Below, piece by piece: positions 36,946-48,385 of a DNA stretch of 64,000 nt (positions are counted from its first letter, which is position 1; each line of letters opens with the position of its first letter). The stretch comes from Diphasiastrum complanatum (lineage: Eukaryota > Streptophyta > Lycopodiopsida > Lycopodiales > Lycopodiaceae): contig CM055106.1 of assembly GCA_029204225.1 (NCBI GenBank), positions 1-64,000 of the forward strand. The letters run 5' to 3'. The notes below the pieces were generated by a model. The model did no database searches. It had not been told where the DNA came from and saw nothing but the letters and a program-made list of their open reading frames with translations. Position numbers and translations under genes: made by a program.

Positions 36946-37284
36946 TTTGATAGTCCAAGTTGTAGGATCAATTTTAACTGCACGTTCACGATTTTCAAAA
37001 GTGATTTTCCGGTATTCCAGTTATGAATTACTTGCGCAACTCATAACCATGGACGTCTTAATAGAATTCGGTAGACATTTGGCGCTTCTGGTAAGTCCAT
37101 CACTACGAAAGTAATGACAAACTGTACTCCCGCAATTCTAACAGGTATATCTTCCACCATTCCTCGTGGACGAACTATCGTTTGATCAGCTAGCTTAATA
37201 GCAAAAGTAGCAGGCTTAATCTTTGTAAGGCCCCATTTTGCACATAGCTTTGTAGAAATTAGGTTAACTCCTGAACCTCCATCT
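36946..37284 (-). pseudogene. Gypsy B aspartic protease
   Basis: Minus strand: DGGSGVNLISTKLCAKWGL at the 37284 end, then TFAIKLADQTIVRPRGMVED, IPVRIAGVQFVITFVVMDL and YRILLRRPWL. The DGGSGVN and LLRRPWL blocks mark the retropepsin of Tat/Athila-like gypsy elements, which matures Gag-Pol. An insertion interrupts the protein a few residues before the DGGSG motif. Confidence 0.85.
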
Positions 37285-38356
37285 CATTAGGGTCTTTTTG
37301 AACTCAAAAAGAGCCCCTTCACTAATCTGGATTAGTGTTAATGATGACACGTGTACCAATAAAAGTGTGACAATTGAGCAGGAATGGTCCATATGACATG
37401 GCAGTTTCAATGGTGTAGATTAAATCAAGTGTAGGCCCACAAAGTACACCTCTAGCATTAACCCTACATGGATACACTTGAAAGTACCTAGTAACCAACA
37501 ATAGCTACACACAATACCTAGTAGCCAACAATAGGACAACAGCTAGTGCTCTAGGTGAGACATAGACTTGCAAGCATCATTTAATGCCCAAGTACATTTC
37601 AAATTTGAAAATTGCTTATGAATTTTAATCAACCCACTTTTGTGTCCCCCTTCACATTCAAACTAAGACTACCTCACTTTCATTAGCCTTTCACATACCA
37701 AATAATTTTTTTTTTTTCAGATGGATATCATTTTTTTCAAAATTGACCTTTGGAATACATTTTCATTTCGCCATGAATTTAGTCTGTTTGACCTCAGAAC
37801 CTCAAAAAAAGTGTTTATAAGTCAATTTGTTTTTATTAGTTTACAAACAGAAATATATCCCGGAGGCCAGATTTTCATTTTTTTTGGCCCGAAATTGTGA
37901 TTTTTGGCCGTTTCACTTCATCAGAAGGCCAAAAATTGCGTTTCGAACCAAATTTTTTTTTTTCAAAATCACGGTAAGGCGCGATTTTGGGGTGATTTTG
38001 AAAAAAAAAAAAATTTCTTTTGGTCCGAAACGCAATTTTTGGCCTTCTGATGAAGTGAAATGGCCAAAAATCACGAATTCGGGCCAAAAAAAACGAAAAA
38101 CTAGCCTCTGGGAGATACATTTTTGTTTCGCTATGGATTTAGTCTGTTTGACCTCAGAAGCTCAAAGAAGGTGTTTATAAGTCAGTTTGTTTTTATTAGT
38201 TTACAAACAAAAATGCATCCCAAAGGCCGGTTTTTCTTTCTTTTTGGTCCGAAATCGCGATTTTTGGCCGTTTCACTTCATCAGAAGGCCAAAAATTGCG
38301 TTTCAGACCAATTTTTTTTTTTTTCAAAATCATGGTAAGGTGCGATTTTGGGCCGT
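37285..38356. mobile_element. 1.07-kb non-coding insertion in Gypsy B, palindromic
   Basis: It splits the gag knuckle region (ending EPVMDPVK) from the protease. It starts CATTAGGGTCTTTTTGAACTC, like the MITE-type insertion at 17054. It contains a long palindrome and a repeated module, listed separately. It encodes nothing. Exact ends and target duplication could not be set. Confidence 0.6.
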
Positions 38357-38357
38357 T
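37755..38357. repeat. Inverted plus direct repeat module (palindrome 37862-38107)
   Basis: An arm of about 111 nt (37862-37972) is inverted at 37993-38107 with a 20-nt spacer. The arms are by eye more than 90% identical and share GGCCGTTTCACTTCATCAG/CTGATGAAGTGAAATGGCC. The module from ATACATTTTCATTTCGCC through the left arm recurs in direct orientation at 38114-38340. One unit is thus present as direct-inverted-direct copies. Confidence 0.88.
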
Positions 38358-39863
38358 TGACTGGATCCATTACTGGTTCTTTCTGCTTCTGTGCTCTGGT
38401 GACCACCATCAAGGGTGCGTTTGGTTTATTCCAAGCTACTGGTCTTTGCTTGATTGTTATCAAATTTACAGGTGTTGTAGCTAGCGGTGGTTTTGATCTT
38501 GTTGGATAGTCTTTATAGCAAGGCCCGTAACCACAGTCACGATAGAATGGTACAAGTTTTTCTTTATTTGGGCATTTTGCAACTCTGTGATTTTCTCCAC
38601 ATGCAAAGCATCCGAGTGGTGCTCTGGTCCAATTTCTGGAGGCTTGTTGTTGAGCAGCAACATAAATGGCATATTGTTCTGAAGATCCACCTGAAGATCC
38701 ACTTGCTTGATCATTTCCATAGTTCCATTGTTCAGCATTTTCGTAAGGTTCAGGTTCCATCAAATTGGCTAGAGGAACGGAGTTCTTTTGTGGGGCAAGT
38801 AAAGCTAAATGTTCAGGGTATCCAAGAGCAGATTGTCGTGGTCTTACTGCTGGATTACCTCCATACTGTGGTTCTCGATATCCCATATGGACATACCGTT
38901 GTTGAATTATCCGAGGGTTGAAGTTACAAAAAGCAGTCTCATGATCAGGTGAATTACACAGATGGCAAACACTTATTTCCATTTGTTTTTTCAATTGAGG
39001 ACACTCGTTCACTGTGTGATTCCCTATACAAATAGAACACCAAACATTTTTCCTAGTAGGAAAAGTCTTTGCAAGCTTTTCAGGTTCCCGTGGAAATTTT
39101 CCAATGCTTTAATCTTCTCATCAAATTGCAACTGCAACTTTTCCATTTGTTTCTGCTGGTTCTTCCCAAGCTTCTCGAAATCATTGAGCATCATTGGCAT
39201 TCGTTGATGCAATAGTGGTAGCATTGGCATTCGTTGATGCAATAGTGGTGGATGTCATAGTAGTCTGCCCTGCTGTATAAGGCAACATACTGATATTTGG
39301 CTCCTCATCTGAATCTTTATCCTCCTCCTGAATTGCATCGTCCATAGCATTTTGCAAGAGTGCATACTCATTATGGCGTTTCAACTCACGTCTGATCCGT
39401 TTAGGTAGACCTGACAATAACCACATAATCATGGCATTTTTGTTAATCAGCTCAGGTTCACATTCAGATCTAAGATGTTTCACTCGTTCAATGTAATTTG
39501 GACCGTTTCTTGCTTTCTCATTTTAATTTTACTTAAAAGTAGGAAAGGGTCTTCTATAAACTTCCATGGTTTGAACCGTGTGATCAGGACTCGCTTAACA
39601 ACTTCCCAATCTATACGCTTAGTTTCATCCTGATTATAGTACCAATCTTGCGCTGCATCTATTAAGGCCATAGAAAACAGCTTAAGTTTATCTTGAGGAT
39701 AAATCTCACCATAGACTTCACAAGATTCAGCATAGATCTGAAGAAATCTAACTGGATCTATTAATCCATTATATTTGGGTAGATCCAATCGGGGTGCTCT
39801 TCTAACAATAATTGGATTGACTTCCTATGGAGCACCTCCAGGAGTAGCTCCAGGGGCAGCCAT
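38357..39863 (-). pseudogene. Gypsy B gag with zinc knuckle
   Basis: ATG at 39863 (minus) opens MAAPGATPGGAP, a stop follows, then VNPIIVRRAPRLDLPKYNGL. The gag core reads DPVRFLQIYAESCEVYGEIY, AAQDWYYNQDETKRIDW, RVLITRFKPWKF and EDPFLLLSKIKM. Then come LRSECEPELINKN, GLPKRIRRELKRHNEYAL, a coiled-coil-like Lys/Gln linker and NECPQLKKQ. A knuckle follows, reading CFACGENHRVAKCPNKEKL. It ends EPVMDPVK at the insertion. Short repeats (ATTGGCATTCGTTGATGCA, 39192-39246) duplicate a Ser/Thr/Ala linker. Element A is the + strand relative. Confidence 0.9.
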
Positions 39864-40240
39864 CTTCACAAATTTAGATCAAATAGATAATGAGATTGGA
39901 TCTAGATTTCTCAAAAAGCTTTCTCAAATTAGATCTACTAGATCTATTCCACTTTTCAAGAATTTGATTCTATATGATGAAAAACTTTTCAAAATTCGAT
40001 CAATCGATACTTCTCAAAATGATAAATCTCTCAAAATCCAAATCTAAACATATCAGATTTGATTCAAATTTTGACAGAGACTTGATTTGGAAAATCAAAA
40101 ACTTAAAATAGGACTAGCAAAAATTCACTAAGCAAAGGTTGTCTCAACGAAGGTTCATCAGTGCTATTTTGGGAAAAAAAAACTCTCTAAACACTTTTCT
40201 GGCAATTTCTAGGGAAATAACCTTTGCCAACCTTCTCTCT
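39864..40240 (-). mobile_element. Gypsy B leader and LTR end, truncated
   Basis: 39864-40110 is leader; its CTTGATTTGGAAAATCAAAAACTT matches the start of element A at about 4267-4295 in reverse. From 40110 the sequence carries AACGAAGGTTCATCAG and AACCTTTGCC, like the Gypsy LTR remnants at 1740-2110. It is cut by Copia D at about 40241. No clean primer site was identified. Confidence 0.55.
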
Positions 40241-41059
40241 GAGAAAATGAAGTTGCACCTCTATATGTTTGGTCCTTGTGTGAGTTCATCGGTTCAATGA
40301 CAAAACTATACAACTCTGATTGTCGCACTAGAGTATAGTTGTACCAATTTGTGGGAATCTCAGATCCTGTAGTAGTCTTCTAAGCCATAAAATCTCCTTT
40401 ACTGCTGACGTAGCTGCGACATATTCTGATTTTGTAGAGGATAATGAAATGCATCTCTGCTTCGCGCGATCTTTGTGAATCTCGTAGGTAATGGACTGGA
40501 CCTAAATCAGTCATCTCAAACTCTGATGAGAGTAAGAATTTAGTTTCTTGATTAGAAAATCATCAACGTATAATGCTATCATAACATAGATTGGCCCCTT
40601 TGATTTTAGATACACATTTGAATCTACGGTGCAGGAAGTAAAGTCGTGCTGCAACAAGAAATGATTTATTCTATCATATCAGGCCCTTGGAGCTTGCTTC
40701 AGACCGTATAGTGCCTTGTGAAATTTGCATAGTAGGTGCTTCTTGCCTTGAGGGATGTAACCTTCTAGTTGATAGATGTGGACATATTCTTGTATGTATC
40801 CGTGTAAGAATGTCGTCCAAACGTCCATCTGGTGAATATCTAGATCTTTTGCAGCAGATATAGCCAATAGAGTGCAAATAGACTGATGTTTTACTACTGG
40901 ACTGAAAGTCTCAGTGTAGTCTATCTCATATACTTGTTCAAAACCTTTAACCACCAATCTAGCTTTCCATTTGGATATAGATCCATCTGGCTTAAGCTTC
41001 AGCTTAAAGATCCATTTAGAATCAATTGGCTTTACACCTGTAGGAGGAATGACAAGACT
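40241..41059 (-). pseudogene. Copia D RT and RNase H, decayed
   Basis: Minus strand RT: SFNLVVKGFEQVYEIDYTET-type sequence (the copia VVKGFxQxxGIDYxET), FSPVVKHQSICTLLAISAA, DLDIHQMDVWTTFLHGYIQ, LEGYIPQGKKHLLCKFHKAL and YGLKQAPRA (40679-40957). Then follow a damaged palm region and part of RNase H (SSTKSEYVAATSAVKEILWL, about 40380-40440). The YVDD region is only poorly preserved. It is truncated before the RNase H end and the 3' LTR where Gypsy B begins. Confidence 0.85.
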
Positions 41060-41965
41060 CTAGGTCTTGTTCTTCATTAGAGATTGATACTCAACATCCA
41101 TGGCAGCTTGAACTGCGGGTGCTTGATCAGACGATTCTCCTTGGTGAATGATTGAGACCGTAGTATTTTGCGGTTGAACGATCGTGGGTCTAGGCCCATC
41201 GACAGTAAGTGGAGCCGTTGGGATGAACTCCGTTGCTTGAACAGTCGTAGGTCGTAGCCTATCGCTAGAAGATGGAGCTGCTATTGCAGTCTCTTGTATT
41301 GGTTGCTTCTGTTTGAAATCATAGTATTTTTCTTCAAGGAAGACAACATCACGACTGACCAAAATCTGGCCCGTAACCACATCATAAACACAATATGCCT
41401 TGTGAGAAGTTGAATAGCCGATGAAGATGCTTTTACAGCTTACTGGGTCCAGTTTCTTCCTTAGATCAGATGGCACTTGTACATAGCAGAGACATCCGAA
41501 GACACGTAGGTATTTCAAACTTGGTTTGTAATCGTAGTAGGCTTCAAACGGTGTCTTGGAATCAACTGCTTTAGTGTTAGAGTAGTTTTGTAGATAGCAA
41601 GCTGTAGAGATAGCTTCTGCCCAAAAGGTTTGAGGCAAATGCGAATTTGCTATCATGGATCGTGCAGCTTCCAACAGTGTGCGATTCTTCCGCTCTGCTA
41701 CTCCGTTCTGTTGTGGAGTGTAGCTCGTAGTAAACTGGTGGTGCACGCCACATGAAGATAGGTAGTCCTTCATCTGATTTGACAAGAACTCTCCCCCTGA
41801 ATCGGACTGCAGGGCCTTGATCCTCTGACCAGTTTGATTCTCAGCATATTGCTTGAAGTCTTTGAAGCAACGAAATGCTTCTGACTTGTTCTTAATGAAT
41901 ATTACACTGGAAAATAGAGAGTGATCATCAATGGATGTGACAAAATACAAAGCTTGACCTAATTA
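41060..41965 (-). pseudogene. Copia D integrase, long open frame
   Basis: A 296-codon minus-strand frame holds most of the integrase core. It reads YFVTSIDDHSLFSSVIFIKN (first catalytic Asp region), ALQSDSGGEFLSNQMKDYL (second Asp), HHQFTTSYTPQQNGVAERKN (catalytic Glu in NGVAERKN), RTLLEAARSMIANSHLP and the C-terminal YLRVFGCLCYVQVP and IFIGYSTSHKAYCVYD. After this come VSRDVVFLEEKYYDF, a Thr/Pro-rich linker and the RT start MDVEYQSLMKNKT. It is the best preserved protein domain in the window. The D,D,E triad appears intact, although flanking sequence is damaged. Confidence 0.93.
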
Positions 41966-42575
41966 AGGTATGCTCATAGGACCACACAAGTCACTGTGTA
42001 TCAGTGACAAGATGGACTTTGCCCTTTTGGCTTGTCCTCTAAAAAATTTCATTCTAGGATGTTTTCCTAGTAGACAATTTTCACAGATAGTCTAATTAGC
42101 TATGGTGATTTGAATTATATCCATGTCTTTGACCATTTTATTATGATGCATATACAAGATTGAATGCATGTTTAAATGACCTAATCTTTGATGCCATAAA
42201 TTTGCATCTGAACAACTCACAGAAAGTGCAACATCATGACTTAGTATGTACAAATTTTCTTCTCTATAAGTAGAGAGAATTTCCTTTGAGTTCTCATCTA
42301 AATAGTACATTGGTTGGCAATGAACAAAGCTCTATAGTCTTGATCTGTGATCTTGCTAATAGACAAAAAGTTCTTTGTTAATTTGGGTACATAAAGTACT
42401 CCATTAAGCTGCCTAGTGATGTCATCAAAGAACTACAGTTGAATAGACCCTTGGCTTTCAACTTGGTGTGAACTGGAGTCACCAAAGAAAATGAACTTTG
42501 ATTCTGTAGTTGTGAGTGTAGAGAAGAAGTCCTTGCATGGTGTCATGTGTTGAGAAGCACCTGAATCGAGATACC
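41966..42575 (-). pseudogene. Copia D protease and pre-integrase domain
   Basis: Minus strand: HWYLDSGASQHMTPCKDFF (intact DSGA catalytic signature, about 42525-42575), then FFGDSSSHQVESQGSIQL, GVLYVPKLTKNFLSISKI and YYLDENSKEIL. The pre-integrase block reads ANLWHQRLGHLNMHSILYM, followed by degenerate CENCLLGKHPRMKF-type sequence leading to integrase. Domain order is normal for copia. Confidence 0.88.
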
Positions 42576-43545
42576 AATGATGGGAATCTCTACTGGATTG
42601 ATCTTTACCATCAACGCCTTCTCTTCATCTTCAGATCCTTTGATTGTGTCAGAGTTCCCTTCTTGGTGCTACTGCATCTTCTTCTTTGCTTCATTGTGCT
42701 TGAGGATGTGATAGTCCTTGATGTTGTGGTTGGTTCTTTTGCAATATCTACAAAATAGCTTAGTCTTGGATGATGAGTGACTATACTACTGCTATTGTGG
42801 TTGTGATGCCGCTGGCTATTCTGCCTTTTTCTTCTTATCCTTAAAGCATTTCTTCTTCTTGGATTGCTGCTTGTTTGAATAGAGTGTCATGGATTTGGAC
42901 CTCGTAGATGTGGACAAGCTTTTCCTCCTGACTTCTTCCTACAACAAGCTTACTGTCAATTTTTGGAAAGACAGCGTAGGAATATTGCTCAGAAGCAACA
43001 CTAAATTATTGTAGGAGGATGGAAGATTGGCAAGAAGAGACATGGTAGAGTCTTCTTCTGATATATGAGAATCTATTGCAGCCAGTTGGTTCATATATTG
43101 TTTGAACTCATTCAGATGGTCACTGAATGAGGTGTTTTCACTCATTCTGAGTGTTAGTACCTTCTTTTTGAAAAGAGACAAGTCAAGAAATCTGAGGTCT
43201 CGTAGATGCTAGTGAGTGTATCCCATGCTTCTTTGGAAGTAATGCAATTGGATACATGAGCAATTTGAGTGTCTTTAAGGTTTAGAGATACAATGGCAAG
43301 ATCCTTGCCATCCTTGGCTTCCGAAGCTTGCCGGTCTGGCTATAGAACCGCTAATGTATCCCCATAACTCCTTTTCAATTAGGATCATTCTCATTTTGAA
43401 CCTCCACATGTGGAAGTCATCTCTGTTGAATTTATTGATCAAGCATATCTCTGAGGTGCCTTCCATAGTGATCGACATTATACACAAACAATTTAGAATA
43501 GCTTTTGGAAAAAGATCCTGTACTCTATTAATCCACTGAACCAAT
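42576..43545 (-). pseudogene. Copia D gag
   Basis: Minus strand: MSITMEGTSEICLINKFNRD from about 43480, then DDFHMWRFKMRMILIEKELW, LRMSENTSFSDHLNEFKQYM, DSHISEEDSTMSLLANLPSS, YNNLVLLLSNIP, a lysine-rich segment (42840-42900) and a degenerate CCHC-type knuckle near 42690-42760. Frameshifts lie near 43200-43280. It is typical copia gag, preceded by the primer site within about 70 bases. Confidence 0.88.
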
Positions 43546-43557
43546 GCTTTGATACCA
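43543..43557 (-). other. Primer-binding site of Copia D
   Basis: Minus strand TGGTATCAAAGCATT. Its first part fits the initiator tRNA-Met site with one change. It lies a few bases from the LTR end CCACTGACA. Confidence 0.8.
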
Positions 43558-43561
43558 CTTC

Positions 43562-44021
43562 TGTCAGTGGATGATGTGAAATGCTTGGTCTACGATTGAT
43601 TACAATCGCAGCGGACATGACAGAAGCAGAACACGAGAGGCGATTACAATGTAAAATGATGCCTCTACCAACAGTAAGAAAATAATGAACACAGTAGTAA
43701 CTACGATTTCAGGAACCTGGATTGAATAGGGAATGGAATCAAAAGTTTGTTATCCTTTTGGGTTATCAGAGTAGGAGCCTATGACTGCCGTAACAAAAGG
43801 ATTGCAAAGCATTAGACGTCTTGGACAGCCATGCGATTCTTTGTCTTTGATAATCGTGTTTGTGTGCAAGAGAGTGAGAGAGACAATTGTATTCAATCAA
43901 GAACGTAAGGATTGAATAGTAGCGAATCTGTATATATAAAAGAGAATCGGAATACAATACAATAGCGCTGACAAGCGCGTGCTCCTAATTATAGACTCAA
44001 AACAATAGCTACAATTCTAAA

Positions 44022-44072
<51 letters not shown>

Positions 44073-44840
44073 GTGTATAAATCACTAACTCTAAGGAGCT
44101 AGCTACTTAAGACCTTTTGGTCGTTTGATCACTCTATGCATACAGATTGTTCAACTCAACAACACCTATCCCTTCTCTTCACTCAGATACATATTTATAG
44201 CTATCAGAGTATTTTGATTTATTGTAATTACAATTTATAAGATGATTAACAACTGTTTGAATAATATATGTAGATTCGTTATTGGAGCATCATGAAAGAG
44301 AGAAGTATAGAGTAACATATCCTTCATATACATCGTAGTGCAAAGATGTAGGCCATGATGGCTATAGTCTGTCCGCAATCGTTTGAACAACCACTGGTCG
44401 TTTGATTAGTTGTTGATCGTTTGCTTTGTAGGTGATCATTTGCTTCCTTCGTTGATAACTGTAAGTGATAACTTATGGAGCTAAATGATGAGATGGGTCA
44501 ACCATTGTTAGTTGACTTCGTAGGAACTTGTAAGTCATCGTCGCTGGTCAACTTCGTTGATAATAGTAAGTAGGTTGCTTACATTTAAAAACTGTTGAGG
44601 AGAGTTGACTCTGGTCATTCGTAGGAGGTCGTAAGAAAGTCACTTGTGGTGGTTGACAGGATTTTGCAAGTGCTCGTAGATGGTAACCTACGGGTTTTAA
44701 CGACTCCCTTGCAGTTTGTGGTTTGCGGTTTGAGTCGTGCTTCTCCGTAAACAATGTTTTTAATGGTTCTCTTCGGCCAGACTGTAATCTGGTGATGACT
44801 TTGTGGTTCTGCCTTATTCAACTTTCCATATAGTTCTATA
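43562..44840 (-). mobile_element. 5' LTR of Copia D (outer end approximate)
   Basis: In minus orientation the LTR ends ...CATCCACTGACA at 43562. A TATA-like CTTTTATATATAC lies near 43940, placing U3 toward higher coordinates. A (CT)n array sits in it at 44023-44070. The outer end is taken as about 44840, where base composition changes sharply. No second copy confirms it. Confidence 0.6.
44023..44070 (+). repeat. (CT)n microsatellite, about 48 bp
   Basis: A perfect CT array inside the Copia D LTR. Confidence 0.95.
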
Positions 44841-45960
44841 GACTGATGTTGAGTGTCCATCTATCTGCCACCTGTGCCAAATATCTGACTTTCCCTTCAT
44901 TGACTCCCAATCCACCTTCGACTACCAGGAGCTCCAATTCACATTCTCCCATTTCGACCTCCAAACTGGCAGAGAGAGCATCTTCTACCAGGACCTTCAG
45001 TACGCTGCAATGGCTGCCGACACCTCCTCCCTTCAAATCGACCCCAACATGCCTCACCTTGAGATTGCATCTCCTCCTCGAGGCCCCTCACCACCTTGCG
45101 CTTCGCCTCCTACCTCTTCTTCACCACCCCCCACAGTCTCTTCAACCCCCAAATCCGATCATCCACATCCACCATTCCTCCATGCCCCATTGACAACCTT
45201 CTTGATCCTGTGGCAGTGCACAAACACTGGTACAATAAAGTTTTTTCGATACTCGATTCATCCAAAAATATCCAGATATTAAGATCAGAGGCGACTATAC
45301 ATTAACATGGAAGCTGGACGGACTCCTAAAACTGACACCGACCAACCTCTTGGCCCTTCTGCATCCACAACCAGAATGGCAGAAGGCGGTGATCCTGCGC
45401 AACCTAAAGTTGATAAAGGAGTATATGACAGCTCCTCCAAAATTAAGTGTAGATCCAACATACTATCCAATGCCCAGATGGAGATCTTGGTCAACATTGA
45501 AGACTCCAAACATCCGGGCCTATAATCGGCCAATAATAAAATCAAAAAAGAGTTGGAGCACAACAGTCGACTTCCAAAGGCCCCTCAACCACTTTATGAG
45601 TGACGCAGCTAATTCTCTAGATCCCATCATACTAGAAGCCTATTATAACGTGAAGACTTTGCTGACAACTGCCAAGGTGGATACTAGGTGAGACTTATGT
45701 TTTGGTGAGTATTGTTTGACCCTAATAAAGCCTTCAAAACGCCGGCCATTGTGGATCAGATGCCTCTGTACCAGACCTACCATTGCTTGTCTACCACGTC
45801 ATTTGTTAATATTCGAGTTTGGAAAGATGGTACACGACAGTGTTCGGCCCAATCCGCTCGCAATCCATGACGCACAGCACATCGTGGGCCCATTTCATCC
45901 GCGTCATTGTAGACACCCACCGAAAGGTTTGTGATGCCGAAGATACAAAGGGCAAACAGC
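44841..45960 (+). pseudogene. Unrecognised GC-richer coding-like tract
   Basis: Composition and codon texture differ from the AT-rich surroundings. Three consecutive + strand blocks are open. The first, from 44841, reads DVECPSICHLCQISDFPF and IFYQDLQYAAMAAD, then a Pro/Ser-rich segment. The second is around 45190-45240 (NLLDPVAVHKHWYNKVFSIL). The third is about 45270-45691 (TLTWKLDGLLKLTPTNLLAL, PEWQKAVILRNLKLIKEY, a Trp/Lys/Arg-rich stretch). Further fragments (FDPNKAFKTPAIVDQMPLYQ; VDTHRKVCDAEDTKGKQLEW) continue to about 45960. Frameshifts separate the blocks. I recognise no family; RT, integrase and protease motifs are absent. Confidence 0.5.
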
Positions 45961-47545
45961 TAGAATGGGCTCCATGAAGCATGCTTCACCATCGAATATT
46001 TCTCTAAAAAAAAAAAAAGCCCAAAAATATCCAGTGACTCATTTTTATTTTTTTGTTTTTCACGTTAATTCAATTTTTCCTTATTTTTATTTCTATTTAT
46101 TCTTTTATTTATTTATTTCTTTTTTATCTATTTGTACAAACGCTTTTTATGTTTTTCTCCCTCTGTTGCCGAAATTTTTTTTCTCACTTTTTGTCAACTC
46201 TATATTATCTCTTGTCTATACCTCATTTTCCCTTCATTTCGCACCGGTCTCACATCGCCACACATGCCCACACCAAAGACATACGCAGGTGCCAAGGGAC
46301 ATGTCACCAAAATCGCAGTGAGGGCATGTTAGAAGATTTTGGTGAAGATTCTTCTAATGAATTCCAGATGCCAAAAAGATGCACTGTACTCCAAAGGCGC
46401 GAGAAATAGAATTAGATCTATGCTCCAATGGGCCGAAAATAAGAAAGGACCCAAGTAGTTTTAAATGCGTTTTGGCATATAGCATTTTAAGATAGTTAGG
46501 TTGTTATGGCACATGGTTTTTGGGTGAACCAAAAACCCTAATTCTAGCTTTGTCTATAACTAGGGATGTGACACCACTTTGTCACATTTCATTTGAAAGA
46601 ATAGAGATTGAGAGACAGAAGAGAAGCCTCTTCCATTTTTCTTACTTTGTGAAGCCCTCCTATTTTTCTATTGTATGCTTGATTGTGGATGTATTGTTAT
46701 TTCTTAATCATGCTATCACACATTAGAATGATCGTTAGCTCATGCTTTCATCCATCAATTCACAACATCACACATTTGCAAAATAGGTGTTAGAAATCCA
46801 TCTTGAGAGATCAATAAGATCCATTAGGCATATTTACTTCCATTGTTCCCCTCCCTTGAGAAGATAAGCCTCTTGAGGAGAATATCTACAACTCAAAGAG
46901 CCTAGATAATCCAAGAAAACCAAGTTCCAAGAAGAGGATCCATTCAAAACCAAAACCTCAAAAAGAGCCAAGAAGATAGTCAAGAACCTCACCTCACATC
47001 TAAGCCATTCCATTATCAGATCCTATACCAAGATTGACACCCTTGGTAGGCTTAGATCTTGTTGAGATCCGTACCTTGACGCCCTCCCCATTGGATCGAA
47101 TCCCGCTACTACACGACAACTCACCCAGTTGGAAATTCAAGCCCTTTCTTTGCCCTCTTGATCACACCGATTAGGGAGGCACGGAAAGGGTACGACGTCA
47201 AACTCCAGTGTCCATGTAAGAAATTTGAAACAACTTATGGCCTCTGACCTCTAACGTCCTTGTGCTCTGACTGACACGGACGTCGGATTTCGATGTGTTT
47301 TGAAGCCGTCGGATTTCGACGTTTTTGAATTTTTGAGATTTCGCGTGATCCCACATCTTTCCTCTCACTTTTTTTGTGTAGGTTGGTTTTATGGTGATCT
47401 CCATGTTTTTAGCTTTCTATGGACATGCTATCTTGATTGTCTTGTTCTCTTCTTGCCTTTAGCTTTATATATTGTTATTGCTATTAGTTTGGGATTTGGC
47501 ACATGACATTCAATCTGTTAAAAATTGTAAAACATATCTATCATA
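45961..47545. other. Unassigned non-coding tract
   Basis: A 13-A run lies at about 46005-46017, just after the coding-like tract. Then comes T-rich sequence to 46200, unassigned sequence with an AAAACCCTAATTC stretch near 46530, and a small direct repeat (GTCGGATTTCGA at 47282 and 47308). Open frames of 115-118 codons near 46000-46400 overlap in different frames and show no motif. No gene is called. Confidence 0.35.
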
Positions 47546-48385
47546 TGTTGTTAATATTTGGGGGATCCTACCCATGTAAATATTTTGTACATATCCAAGG
47601 TATGTGAATTGAGTACATATTCTTGTAGAATAGGGTGAGTTTGGGTTAGGTAGATCAAATTCCAGTGACATGCATAAAGTCTAGTTGGTCTAGTATGATA
47701 TGCAATAATGTTGACAATGTCTAGTTTGACATGCATATAGAGATTCACATGGAATTGATCAATTATGACCTTGTAGAAACTCAAGCCACAATAAATGCAT
47801 AATGTCCTAAGTTTCCATAGTGACATGCAAAGCATGCAATCACTCTAATGGAGACATGCATGTAGATTTGTACATGGCTAGTTGAGAAATTGCCATTTGG
47901 AGAAAGTAGGTAGAAGTTAGGTGCAACCTATGCATGCTAGTAGTTAGGTGTCAAGTTAATAGCTGTTTTCACTTGAATAGGTGGAGGATGTGCATTGAAT
48001 GCAAGGAGTACCACGAATTTTGGCTCTCCTATATATGTACATATCATTCTCATTCACAAAGTAATGAAGAACCAAAATTTTGTAGCTATCTCATGTTTGG
48101 TTGGATCTAAACTGTTTTTTCTTAATATCTCTCTAGCTCTCTCTCTCTCTAACTCGTGTTGAGGCTAATGCTTATGCATTGTAATCTTGTACTTTTAATC
48201 ATTCTTTGATTCATTGCTATCATAGTTTATTGATTAGCATGCTAGATTGTGAATTAGCCATATCTTCTGAACTAGATCTTGTTGAACAATCTAGAATTAG
48301 GGTACTGTGCCAATCACAAAGCTTAATCAAGATCAGTCACTCTTGTGGACATTCACCACATGTGTGAATTCTGGAATTTTCAACA
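47546..48385 (+). mobile_element. Solo-like Copia LTR (H), family of 2149-2895
   Basis: It runs from TGTTGTTAATATTTGG to ...GGAATTTTCAACA, about 840 bp. It shares the CTCTCTCTAACTCGTGTTGAGG, GATTAGCATGCTAGATTGTG and CACTCTTGTGGACATTC blocks with the LTR at 2149-2895. No primer site follows and no element body is recognised on either side. Flanks TCATA and CAATC are not a target duplication. Confidence 0.75.

Noticed and set aside
38487-38921. 144-codon + strand frame
   Set aside because: It is the shadow of the minus-strand Gypsy B gag/knuckle, which has clear domain motifs.
45960-46020. 13-A run as the poly(A) tail of a processed pseudogene
   Set aside because: No flanking target duplication and no identified parent gene; kept only as a hint within the finding on 44841-45960.
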